Source of the DNA: Vanrija pseudolonga
Lineage: Eukaryota; Basidiomycota; Tremellomycetes; Trichosporonales; Trichosporonaceae
Direction: 5' to 3'
Length of the DNA stretch: 64,000 nucleotides
NCBI RefSeq assembly: GCF_020906515.1
Contig: NC_085849.1
Span: 3,658,001-3,722,000 of the forward strand
Position 1 is the stretch's first letter, and every line of letters starts with the position of its first letter. The position numbers were made by a program, and so were the translations under genes. Positions 43,345-54,121 of this stretch are shown here, piece by piece. Below the pieces are notes generated by a model. That model worked only from the letters and a program-made list of their open reading frames with translations, was not told where the DNA came from and made no database searches.

Positions 43345-45778
43345 CTATTGCTTCGCCTTGACGGCCTCAGCGTAAACGAGCTCGCGCGCGAGACTTTCAA
43401 TTTCGTCTACACTCTTAAAGATCACCAGCGGGGTGCTAGTGGGCAGTTCGGCCTCTGCACGTGCAAGACGCGTCTCCCAGTCGGCAGCCTGCCTAAGCAC
43501 CTTCTGCTGAGCCGCAGTCAGCGTCTCCAGTTCTTCGACAGTCCTATTAATCTCGTCGACACTGATTTGAGAGCCTTGAGTTGTTGGTGTCGATGTGCCG
43601 CTCTGTGGGGCAGAGGGTTCAGACGCCAAGCTACGCTCGACCTCGGAGGCGGTGTCGTTCAGGTTGAGCTGCGACATTCTTGGCGTAGCGTCGTAAACTC
43701 CGTTCTTGACAAACTCCCCAACTCGACCACTAGTGACGTCACGGATGAAGATGGCCGTCACTTGGTCGGGTCGCTCCCGCGCTAGCGAGGTGTAGACTTC
43801 GAGATCTTGCTCTCCAGAATCCCCAATCAAGATAAACTTGCTGTCCTTGAACTCGTCCATGATCTCCACAATGCCAGGGCGCTTGCGCTGACCGGCAGGC
43901 TCAAACAGGCTGGTCACAATCGACCGGCCGCCATAGTACTTGAGCTTGAGCGAGTAGTAGGTCGGGAACGTGTGCAGCTGGAAGAATTCTGTAATGACGG
44001 GGAAGAGCTCGAACGGAGAGTTGGACTGTGGCGTGAGCGGTGTTCACAAAGAGGTCATGACCGCTGCTCACCACAAAGTGGATACCAGAGGCTCCGACGG
44101 ATATGAGCTCCTTGTACAATGTGTTGATTCCCGGGACACAAATGTCTTCGAGCTTGCGACAGAACACATTCCTATTGTACGTTAGGATGGTTCCCATAAA
44201 TGGCCACATACCTGAAGACCTCACGGGCCCCACTGAGAATATCGCTGTGCTTGACCGTGTCATCCTGTGAAGTGTTAGCAGCTGCTATGATACTGCCCAC
44301 TTACAATATCAGAAATGATGCGAATACCACCCGGGCGCGAGATGCGGAGAACTGCAGTGGCCTCGACGGCGCTTGTCCCGAGCCCAAGCACACCGGCGTC
44401 GCTGACTTCGCCTGGGGCAGAAGTAACCCCAGGTGTGGCACCACGCGACCTGGGGGTGTATGGCAGCGTGCCACCTGGGATGACGTCTGCGGGCTGGGTG
44501 GCCGGCGCAGATGGCAGCCTCGCAGCGACATCATCCGACAGCAGCTCTGCGCGAATGACGAGTCCCCAGTCGGCGAGGTGGTGCGTCGACTCGTCGAACG
44601 CCATGGGCACGGATTGCGTATGGGAGGCAATGCGCTCCCAAGGAATGGTGAAGTGCTGCGAGAAGTGGCCCTGGGCGTTCGTAGTAAACGTCGTGCGCAG
44701 CAGTGGTTCTTGAGCGAACAGTTCGGCATCGGGGGTGGGCGGCGGCTTGCCAGACTCGAGGGGCACCGTGTAGATCGCCAGGGCGATCCGACGGAAGGCG
44801 AGAACGCTGGACCAGAAGGGGCGAAGGCGCGAATCCATGTACTCGTGCGCCAACGTGAGCAGCGACGGGTCCTGGAACACAATGTCCGTCTGCGTCAGAG
44901 TTCTACGCGGCGGCGATGACGCTAGGAGTGATGGGCTGGTCGAGGATCTGCGTGGAGGTGCCGGTGCCGGTGGTGGTGCTGGGGCTTCGTCACCAAAGTC
45001 GATCAACGCCGACTCCTTGTCCGGCGACGAGGACAGCTTGGTGTCAATAACCGGGTTCGCTGGAATGTCCAGAGGCACAGCAGGCAGTGCAGCGAAACCT
45101 GAACGCGTCAGCACACTACACTGCACCATGACGCACGTTTGGCAATGCCCATGAGCGCCCGCTGTGTCCGCGAAGCGCTCTTGGGATCCCTCACAAAGGT
45201 GCAGTACCCGACCGTCGAGACGCTGAGGTCAAAGGCTAGCGGTGGCGTGAGCACGTTGTCAGACCAGTCTCCTACTACTTACCTTTAGGGTCATCCTTGC
45301 GAGGCTTCTTGGCCGCCCAACCGGGGAGGACATGAATCGTCTCCTTTCCGCTGATGGAAGCACGTTTGCCGTCTCTCCAATCTCTCGCCCAGTCCTCCCA
45401 TGCTGTGCGGCGCTCGCCCGACGTCTGCGCCGACGCGACGGCCGCGACGGTGCTAGCGGTGGTCGCAACATACGAGCTGGCCGAGAAGAAGGCCGATTTC
45501 GCCTTGGACGCAAAGGCAGATGTCGAGCCGAGGTACGACGACAGGCCGGACGAGCCGCTGCCAGCCGGCAAGAGGCCCGGGCGGCGAGACGTCGCGTTCA
45601 TTCCACTGTCGAGCGGTGGCGCGCCTGGTCTGGCGGGAACAGGTGGGACGCGTCTGGGCGGGGACGGCGGGGCAGCTGTCCAGTCCGATGATTGAGACGA
45701 CGGGAACGACGGCTGTCCTGCTGGCGTTGTCTGCCGCGGCGGTGGGCGTAATAGTCTACCTGGCGGCATGTCTGGCAT
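43345..45778 (-). CDS. APP1: Phosphatidate phosphatase APP1
   Basis: Exons 45778-45283, 45235-45137, 45098-44305, 44264-44212, 44171-44072 and 44025-43345 give 740 residues. The conserved phosphatase core carries the haloacid-dehalogenase-type DxDxT motif in DIDDTVKHSDILSGA (Asp462-Asp464 region), split by an intron just before DDT. It continues with YYSLKLKYYGGRSIV and DEFKDSKFILIGDSGEQDLEVY, where the late Asp pair of the active site sits. Yeast App1 is a Mg-dependent phosphatidate phosphatase of actin patches, thought to make diacylglycerol during endocytosis. The N-terminal 110 residues are Pro/Arg-rich with PxxP stretches (PSPPRRVPPVPARPGAPP), compatible with SH3 binding as in yeast. The C terminus is a long Glu/Ala-rich helix. 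It is divergent from STE12 across 2.6 kb. Confidence 0.92.
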
Positions 45779-48412
45779 GGCAAGGAGAGAAGAGAGCGGG
45801 GGGAGGAGAGGGTACGACCGTGCTTATAGGGGCAGGCAGGTCTTGGGGAGGCAGGCGGCGCGGGGTAGTGGTGCTGTTGTGAGCTGTTGTTGGTTTGACG
45901 CAACACGTTCGTGAGGGTGGAGGCCGAGGTTGAACAATAGCAGCAGCGCACCAGCAGCCGGCAGCCATGTTGCCAGAACACAGCCACGACGCGCTTGTCG
46001 GATCTGCGTGACGTAACATAGCGTGGCAATATGGCATGCCTTTATCCCACAAACTCTTGTGGCACTGCCGCACGCCTACAGTGATGCGCCTTATTAATAC
46101 CCATTGGTGTCACATCCGGATCCAGCAAGACGCGGGTCGCGAAATCTGCACTAACTGGGTCGACTACCTCGTTCCTGGGGCCGGCTTGGGGTTGTGCGTT
46201 TACACGACGGGACGCAGCAACGCCTGCACCACCGTCCAGTGGAGCCGCGTCCCACGCACCAGACCCGCGCTCGCGCCCTCAGTCTAGCTCTCTCTCTCTC
46301 CCTCGATTAACCAGCCTCTGGCTGCGTCAAAACCTAGCTTGGAGACAGGTAGGTTCGATATATGTACAGGGTGGAGTTGTCGGGGCTGCGCGACTACACG
46401 GGCAGTTTGCGTGGTGAGGGACGCGGCCCAACGATCAGATCATTTGGGAAGGCACGGGTGGGGAATCAAACGCGCGGCGTCCATGAGGGCCGGGTTGCAA
46501 CGACGCGTATAGCGCCTTCGGACCGAGGCATGCTCGGAGCAGGGCCAGGGTTGAAGAGGAGCGGCGCGGTTGCGCGCGGGGGGGTCGCAAGCAGCAGGCG
46601 GGCTGGCCGAGGGAGGGGTCTGGCCAATGTGCAGAGCCCCTCAGAGTATCGAGTGAACAAGGTGTGAATTTTAGTCTCGCTGGGTTAGGGTAGCCGAGCA
46701 GAGTTGGGCGCGGGAATGGAGTATGAGTGATGCATTAGGGGAAGTCCGGGCGAGCGACACGAAGGGACACGGGAAGCCGTCATGCCAGCAAAAGTCCTGT
46801 GATTGACCACCCCCCACCCACAGTGGACAGGGTAAACATCTGAAGGGAAAGGGGAAAAAAGAGCAGCAGCCGCCGAGCCTGGGCCTCACCTCCTCCGCTA
46901 ACTAGACGCGCGCCGCGACGAGACGAGAGAGGACGCAGGCAACTTCTCTGTTGAGCAAAAATGTGCACTGGGCAGGAAGACAAGGGAGCGCAGAGGTGGG
47001 GGTGGGGTGGGACGTAGAGCAGCAATTGAGCAATCGGGAGACAGAGGCAGCACCCAGACTCTCACACGCGCGCCGCGTCGCCTGACGTGGGCAGGCAGCC
47101 AGGAAGCCGGGCGGGCGGGCGGTCGCCCGGGCAAATTGCACCACACCACGCTTTGAGAGCAATTGCCTTGCTGGGAGAAAAGAAACGGGGGAGTGTGTAG
47201 GTAATTTTGTGCGCACGCGCGGAGGGGGGGGGGGGGGTGTGAGAGCTGCTGGTCCCACTTTCGGGGTCAGCAGACAGACAAGACAAGCTTGCGACGAGTA
47301 ATAACCATGGTACTGTAATCGTGGTAGTCGCCGCCCCCGTCGTCGGCCGTCGTCGTCGTCGTCACTGCAATTAGAATGCACGCCCGTCGCATGATGATGA
47401 GCAATTGTGTCACACCTGCTGCACTTGACTTGGCGCAGTCGCTCGGTCGTCCCCTAATGAACAGCGAGCGAGCACCACAGTCCCCGTGCGTGTATGCGCG
47501 CTACGCTACGCTGGGCTGGGGGCACGCGGCTAGGCCGAAAAGAGCCTGTCTCAGGACGAGGCTAGGTGGTGCTGCTGCTCTGCGACGTCAAGGGGTAGCA
47601 GGCTGAGACCCGGAAGGAAAGAGGGTAGTGTGCACTTTGGGCGCCGGGGTGAACGAGGCGTCGAGGCAGCAGGCAGCGAGGCAGGCAGCTTTGGCGCTTG
47701 GGGCCCGTGGGCTCACGGGACCGCGCCAGGCGGGTTCACCTTGTGTCCCTTTTGTTCCTGCTACCTTCTGTCCGTGTGCCCACCCCCCTCCTCCCTCCCT
47801 CTCCCCTCGGTCTCCCCCCCCCCCCTCCCCTAGCCCTGCCCCTTCTGCAGCAGCATCCTGCTCTCCGCTGTCGCAGCCTGGAGCCGCCCCCTCCTGGCGC
47901 CCTCTGCTGCATCGCGCCCCCGCGACACACTTCCAACACCTGCGACGGCGCTTCACGTCTCCGGTTTCAACTCTCAAACCCATCAATCAATCTGCAACTT
48001 GACCTCACCCAAACCATCCCCCTTTCCATCAAAGCATCACTCAACCACATTACAACTCGTCGTCTCATACCCTTTCCAAGCAACGACAACCGTTGCGACT
48101 CCGTTTTGGACATCAAGCACACGGTACCTCGTCGGCGACACACCCAGGATTACTCCTCTTACGCGCCTGACACACACACACCCCCCGACGCGCTCACACA
48201 CCCACACCACCCACACATACCCCCCCAGCATAACAGACACTCCCATCGCCGCGCAGCCCTCCTCGGACGTGACGACAACCCCTGCCCCGACTGCCCTTGT
48301 ATCATCGGGCTCAAGCACCTAGACCGTCTAGGACATTGTCACTTGCCTCTCGTCCACCATAGCCGCTACACTCGCTCCTCCCATTGTCAACGTAGCGGGC
48401 ATTGGCCCCAGC
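45779..48412. promoter_or_regulatory. Long divergent region APP1/STE12, with AUG-free STE12 leader
   Basis: This 2.6 kb stretch separates the divergent APP1 and STE12 starts, and no gene is supported. The STE12-proximal part (47497-48412) contains no ATG on the plus strand. A dense pyrimidine tract at about 47780-47835, including C12 at 47814-47825, resembles a fungal transcription start region, so much of the downstream 0.5-0.6 kb is probably 5' leader. A G14 run sits at 47224-47237. The frame just upstream of the STE12 ATG is open back to a TAG at about 48328 but lacks an ATG. Confidence 0.6.
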
Positions 48413-51147
48413 ATGCTTGGAGGACCCACCGAAGTTGAAGTATACCACGCCCCTTACAAAGAGTGAGTCGAGACCACGCCACGCGCCCTGCCTTGCCTTG
48501 CCCCCCGTGGCCCCGTACATCAATCCGCAACGGCGACACTACACACACACGTACTCGTGCACACACACATGCCCGACCACCACCACCCACCACCCACCAG
48601 CGCCCACCTTCCCCCCCCCCCCTGCTCATCACTCTTCACACAACTCGTCGTGTCAGTTGCTAACCGTTACTCAGGGGACCTGGGATGGAAGAAGCAATCC
48701 TTTACCCGCTGCCACCACCGGCAGATGTTGTCCCGCGCCGTTTGACGGAAGCGGAGACGGCCCGTGTCGATCTTCTTTGCCGCCTGCTTTTTGTGAGCCC
48801 GATAACTATTGTTGTTTCAGGATATCTGACACGCGAAGTTCCTCGCCACAGCGCCCACAAAGTGGTCATCGTTACCCCAGAGCGTACGTTTCCTGCAAGG
48901 GCCCCGACCGACATGTCACCCTCCCTCCCTCACCCACCTCCCTCCACCACTGGCTGACTCTTATCTCAGCATCTCCCAGACCTCTCCAAATTCCGCCTCC
49001 CCAACGGTGAGGACGTTGCATGTGTCCTTTGGAATGGCCTCTATCACATTACTGGAACGGACATTGGTGCGTGTCCTCGCTTTGGTGTGTGGGTGTGGAA
49101 CTGTGGCTGACGTGACAAAGTCCGTGCACTCCTCTTCCGCTTTGAAGCGTTTGGTCGTCCCGTCAAGCACACAAAGAAGTGGGAGGAGGGTGTGTTCTCT
49201 GACCTGCGCAACCTGAAGCCAGGCGTGGACGCTTGCCTCGAGGAGCCAAAGTAGGTCGATCCCCCACATGACGCTTGAGAGAGTGCTCAACGCGATTCCC
49301 CCCCACAGGTCCGCCTTCCTCGACTTTCTTTTCCGAAACGGGTGCATCCGAACCCAGAAGAAGGTAAGTAGTGCAAATCCAAGATTCTAATCTGAAACTC
49401 GTATGCTAACCCCGGCACAGCAAAAGGTGAATCTTGTCACGCGCGCGGTCATCTGAGACGCGTATGGTGGATTAATTCTGACCTTTTACCCCAGGTGTTC
49501 TACTGGTTCAGTGTGCCTCACGACCGCCTCTTCCTTGACGCGCTGGAACGCGATTTGAAGCGTGAGAAGGCAGGGCAGGAGCCGACTTCAGTTGTCGTCG
49601 GCGAGCCCGCCAGGAGCTTCAAGTGAGTATTGGTCGTCAAGTGAAACACCACAAAGGCGGTGCTAATGCCGTAGATACGACCCGCGTCGTGGGCTCTACG
49701 AGCAGTTCATGGGCAGCAACCGTGGCATGGAAGCGGCAATTTTGGTGAGTAACCCCTGGCGTCTCTTCTCATTACCTAACTCCTCCAAAGGATCAGGTCT
49801 ACCCGCTCCAGGCACGGATGCCTGGTCAAATGGTGCCTCCAAATGTCACCGCCGACGGGTCGCGACAGTCGAGCATTGACCCCAGCCTCTACGATGTCAG
49901 GCCAATGGAACAGCAGCCGGGGGGTGAGGGGATGTGGCAACAGCGTGTCAATGCAGTCGCATCTGGACGCCCACCCAGTGTTCAAGAGTACCTCCCCCCA
50001 ATGGCAGACCAATACACCCAAGGCCCCGGCGGTCTTCCCCAGTTCACCGTGACCATGTTCGAAGGCAGCTCGGCGTACAAGCGCAAGCGGGTTCGTTCCA
50101 AGCGCTCATCACCATCGAAGACTGGGCCTACTGAGAGCGACGACGAGGACGCGAGCGAACGCGATGAGAGCCTTGTCGAGTCGGCTACTGGCGACGAAGA
50201 CAACAAGAGGCCACGAAAGGCTCCTCGGTCAACATCACGGTCATCCCCCTCAGTGCCCCCTGAGAGTGGAGCCAGCGCCAAGACCTCAACCCCAGCGCAC
50301 AACGTCAACGGCAACGGAGCCACTGACGAGAAGACGTTTGTCTGTGTCTTCGAGTTCTGTCGGCGTCCCTTTAAGCGACTAGAGCACCTCAAGCGCCACA
50401 TTCGCACCCACACACAGGAGCGCCCTTTCGCGTGCAAGCTCTGCTCGCGTGCCTTTAGCAGGCAGGACAACCTCCTCCAGCATCTGAGGTTGCATCGCAA
50501 GGACGACCCGCCTCGTGCCAATGACGTCGCCGAGGACCGTCTCAGTGCCCCTCCGTACGTCGGTCGCAGATGGCCAACACAGTCGCCGGCTCCCACCGAA
50601 GACATGGTCACTCACGTCCCCGTTCCGTAAGCCTTTCACCAAACCCCATGACGGCATAACTGACACCATCATCAGACACAATGCACAGTACGGAATGGGC
50701 AACTATGGCTCTGTGCCATACCGTTCTACGACAGTGCCACCCGATTTCCTGTCCATGCCCCCACCTGGCGCGGCCTGGTCGGCGTCGGCATCGGTGCCTC
50801 ACCCATCCTTTTCCCCAGCTCAGCAGCCTATGCGCTTCCGCTCTGCGACCCCGCAGATGATGGCGCCTCCCGCGGCCTACCCTTATGGCTCGATGCCACC
50901 TCCACCCGCGCCCGGAATTCTTCCCGGTGCCGGCGTCCATTCAGTACCGCCTCCCGGCGCCGCTGGCTACCCCGTCTACCCCGACGCCCAGGGCCACGAG
51001 TACGGTTTTGTGCCAGCCACGGCGCAGTGGGCTCCTGGTGTCGACGGCAGCGTCCACGGCGTCAGCCCCGGACCCCCAGGCGTTGAGGACGGGGACAAGA
51101 GCTTCGACTCGAACCCCGACGTCAGCACTGGATGGCAGACTAGCTAG
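48413..51147 (+). CDS. STE12: STE12-like transcription factor with C2H2 zinc fingers
   Basis: Eleven exons (48413-48462, 48675-48792, 48839-48883, 48970-49066, 49121-49250, 49309-49363, 49421-49426, 49495-49622, 49675-49744, 49791-50626, 50676-51147) give 668 residues. The STE homeodomain-like DNA-binding region (about residues 45-215) reads [39 protein letters not shown], then [19 protein letters not shown] and [10 protein letters not shown]. The QK of KKQKVF comes from a 6-nt exon. Two C2H2 fingers follow (about residues 416-470: CVFEFCRR...HIRTH and [10 protein letters not shown]...HLRLH). Acidic/basic linkers and a Pro-rich tail complete it. Ste12 factors act downstream of MAPK cascades in mating and filamentation; zinc fingers in addition to STE are typical of basidiomycetes. 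Two acceptors use AAG (49120, 49790). The first exon and start are less certain than the rest. Confidence 0.92.
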
Positions 51148-51394
51148 GTCAGCATGCCCCCCGCTCATACACATTCACGAAACGATTACAAGCTCTCCAG
51201 ACGCTGAGCGTCGAGACGGACCCTTTCATGGTTTGGTGATACCCTCCTAATCTCAAGTTTCTTGCCATTCAGATACCCCCATATTTTAACGACAAATGTC
51301 ATGCAGTAGTAGTAACCTGTCAAGGGAGGGAGCGCTGCCGGTTGATACGGCAATGTGTTGCATACTGCATACATTTACGACAAACTTACAACGC

Positions 51395-53063
51395 CTAGTC
51401 GTCGCGCCTGTCGCGCTCATCGTCGCGCTCGTCAGCAGCGGCGGGCTCCTTCTCGTCGACAGCGATACGCTCAGAGTCGTCACCGTTGTTGCGGACCGGC
51501 GAGGCCGAGGCACGGTCGTCACGGCGGTCGTCGCCGTCGTCACGCGGGTTGCGGTCATCGCGGTCGTCGCGGTCGTCGCGGCGGTCATCGCGAGGCTCGT
51601 CGCGCTCGTCACGGCCATCGCGGCGCTCGTAGTCACGGTCGCCGCGACGGTCGTCACCACGGTCATCGCGGTCGCGGCGGGGCGAAGGCGAACGACGGCG
51701 GGGAGGAGAGCGACGGCGATCATCGCGGTCGCGGTCACCGCCACGGTCGCCGCCACGGTCGCCGCCACGGTCACCACCACGGTCACCACCACGGTCACCA
51801 CCACGGTCACCACCACGGTCACCACCACGGTCACCACCGCGGCCACCGTCACGCCTGAAGCTGAAACACTGTCAGTCTCAAGTATTGTCCACTGTACCCA
51901 CTCATCGTGCCTCCACGCAGCGCTGGGAGGGCGCTTGGCCCACTGAACAGTAATACGGCGACCGTCAATGGAGCGGCCGTGCCTGCCGAGTCAGCGCATG
52001 GTACACAGGCCTTATCCATGGTTAAACGCACATGTCATAGTAAGCGTCCTCGGCGTCGTCCTCGCGGCGGAACTCGACGAAGGCGAAAGCTGTGGGTCGG
52101 GGCGGCGGGTGAGCATGGGCTACATACACGGGTGGGAGAGTCCTCGGGGCGTCGATCGGCAGTTGGGGAGCGAGGTGGTGGTGCTGGGGTAGGGTGGGCT
52201 CCGAGCTCGCTCGCATCGGATCGCATCGAGTCGCGTCGCCTGGACTCGTGTTTCGCCGGCACTCGCTCTTCACTCTTCTCGTCTTCACAGATACGTGTGG
52301 CTGGCCTGGCGGGCATCGCCTCTCGGTCCCACGCTGGGAAGATCGCCCTCGCATCGTAAATTGCGCGACGTGACTGTACGCGCCCTCGTGCTCCAGGCCT
52401 CATCGCAAGCCTCGGGCCGGTAGAGCGGCGGGTCGGGCGACACGGACAGGTGTACGCAGTTGGATCGAGTCGACATCGAGCTCGAACTCGACCTAGTCGT
52501 CGTACTCGTTCCGCGCTGAGCGGAAAGAAAAGAATGAAGTATGAGGGTGGGGCTCTCAGAGGGACAATGACAATGAGGATGGGACAATGGAGTGAGGTTG
52601 GGGCGACAATAGTCGTTGATGTGGATACGTGGGTGTGTGGAGGAAGGTGGTATTGTGTGGTCGACACTCCTGGCTCGCCTCTTCGCCAGATGGATATGCA
52701 CCCTCCATCCACGCCGCCCACCACATCGGCTCCCGCCACCCCGGTTCTCCTCTCGCACCCACGCCGAACGCACACGACTCTCGGAGCTAGACTTACGCGA
52801 AGAGCTGGACGTCTTGAGGGCCGGGATATCGCAGCGGACCAGACGACCGTAGCGCTCAAACTCGTAGGCGAGGTCGCGCGCGCGGAGGTTGGGGCTGAAG
52901 CCGGTGACGTAGAGAACACTGTTGGAGGAAGGTGGGGGGAGTGGGGTCGCGTGGTGAGTCACAAGCTGGCGGCATGAGAGGCAGTGGCCCCAAACTTACG
53001 TCCTGTTCTGCGGGGCGTCAGCTCTGTATCGTTTTCTCGCCTAGCCTTGGTCGTGCTCACCAT
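51395..53063 (-). CDS. srp1: SR-type splicing factor Srp1
   Basis: Six coding exons (53063-53061, 53007-53000, 52918-52797, 52089-52032, 51982-51902, 51860-51395) give 245 residues. The first coding exon ends directly after ATG, and the second is 8 nt. One RRM follows: [21 protein letters not shown] (RNP2 region) ... RCDIPALK ... [20 protein letters not shown] (RNP1 region) ... VQWAKRPPS. The tail has nine tandem RGGD units and then an RS/RD-rich segment ([15 protein letters not shown]). The order and wording closely follow fission yeast Srp1, an SR protein that binds exonic RNA and acts in pre-mRNA splicing. The RGGD block may be an arginine-methylation target. The 707-nt intron (52796-52090) is exceptional here. 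It is convergent with STE12 and divergent from the chitin synthase. Confidence 0.9.
51733..51841 (-). repeat. srp1: Nine tandem 12-bp units coding RGGD in srp1
   Basis: Nine consecutive 12-bp units encode Arg-Gly-Gly-Asp on the minus strand. Five central units are identical at the DNA level and the outer ones differ only at third codon positions, which suggests recent expansion by slippage or unequal exchange. The block lies inside the coding exon, directly after the RRM linker. Confidence 0.9.
52090..52796 (-). other. srp1: Long 707-nt intron of srp1 with internal alternative acceptor
   Basis: The annotated donor is GTAAGT and the acceptor is CCCACAG; splicing gives SSSSPFAFVEF, matching the family. 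Inside, a strong pyrimidine tract followed by CTCAG places an alternative acceptor at 52516. The bases after it, joined to the upstream exon, read seven codons and then TAG in frame. Confidence 0.7.
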
Positions 53064-54121
53064 TTTTGAAGTGATTCGCTGACCCGTAGAGTGGATGAGT
53101 TGGGTGTAAAGTCAAGTTGAATGTTGGAGACAAGGTTGGTTGCCGCAATCGTCCTGAAGGACGAAGGGGTTGATCGCCGGGTTTAAGAGGGGGCTTGTTT
53201 AATTGGTGGCGACACGGAAGCAAATGTGGCTGTTGAAGATCGCACTAAGGTGCGCTGCGTTTCACGGGAGGGGTGAGCTTGTGGGAAGCAGGGAGTAGAC
53301 AGATCTTCGTTGCTGATGTTTTGAGTGCGTGGTGGTAAACGAAGCAGCGAGACGCCAGACAACTGGAAGCATGGACAACCATGGCAGAGGAGCGATGCAG
53401 GGTGACAGATATCATGATCTTCAGAAGGATGGGGTCCAGGAAGAAACACTGAGGCCTGTCGACCGATGCAATACAGGTTCGACTGGACCGCATGCATTAG
53501 ACTGATTTGTGTTGATGTAATACAATTATTTTTAATCTGGTTCGTTGTGTGATTAGAATGTGAACTGCGGCAAGCAATGCGGGCAGCAGAGAGTCATGGC
53601 ACAGCCTCAGCCTTCGGGCAGCCGGCGGGCGGGCGGCGGGGGCGAAGGGGCCCAGCCAGCGAGCCAGCCAGGTCCCAGCGGTGTGGGTCGTCGTCGTCGT
53701 CGTCGTCGTCGCCACTTTGCTTCCCTGCCCTGCCAGCCCAGCCAGCGACGTGCACAGAGTGCTGCAACCTGCCCTGAACCAAAAGTGAAAGCTGTAACAG
53801 GCTCACAGTCAACACACCATACAGTGCGCACCTCCTGGCTGCTGCTTCATTCCACACAACTCTCCCTCCCCTCTCTCCTCTTGACGCCTTCCTTTCACGT
53901 CTTCCTTCTCTCCCTCTTCACTCGTTTCTACTTGTTCGCTGCCCCCTCCCCAGCCCAGCCCGACTGCTTGCGTTGGGCCAACAAGGCCAACAAGCAGCGG
54001 CACTTTGACGGCGCACACGCAAGACCACGACGACACACACCTTCCACCACCACCAAACAAAAGAACGAAACAACGTAACGAAACATCCCATCGCAAACCT
54101 GCATAACCCACCATATCCATA
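53064..54121. promoter_or_regulatory. Divergent region srp1/chitin synthase
   Basis: This 1058 bp region has no supportable gene. It contains (GTC)8 at 53687-53710 and a long C/T-rich tract at about 53850-53935, likely near the chitin-synthase transcription start. From 53599 to the chitin-synthase ATG at 54122 there is no other ATG on the plus strand, consistent with a long leader. Confidence 0.5.

Noticed and set aside
46440-46540. Possible tRNA-like segment near 46460 (minus strand)
   Set aside because: A T-loop-like stretch exists, but the flanking T-stem does not pair and no acceptor or anticodon stem can be formed.
49642-49648. TGAAACA pheromone-response-like motif inside a STE12 intron
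   Set aside because: A single heptamer is expected by chance and sits within an intron; no cluster of such motifs is seen.
16892-51147. Mating-type locus hypothesis (homeodomain gene and STE12 in one window)
   Set aside because: They are 30 kb apart with housekeeping genes between. None of the other genes I associate with Tremellomycete mating loci (pheromone, STE3, STE20, STE11, MYO2) is present, and the homeodomain is not of the SXI1/SXI2 type.
51286-51852. Val/Thr- and His/Gly-rich repeat frames around 51.3-51.9 kb
   Set aside because: They are out-of-frame readings of the RGGD repeat of srp1. The regular spacing also recalls a CRISPR-like array, but the units are 12 bp, contiguous and coding.
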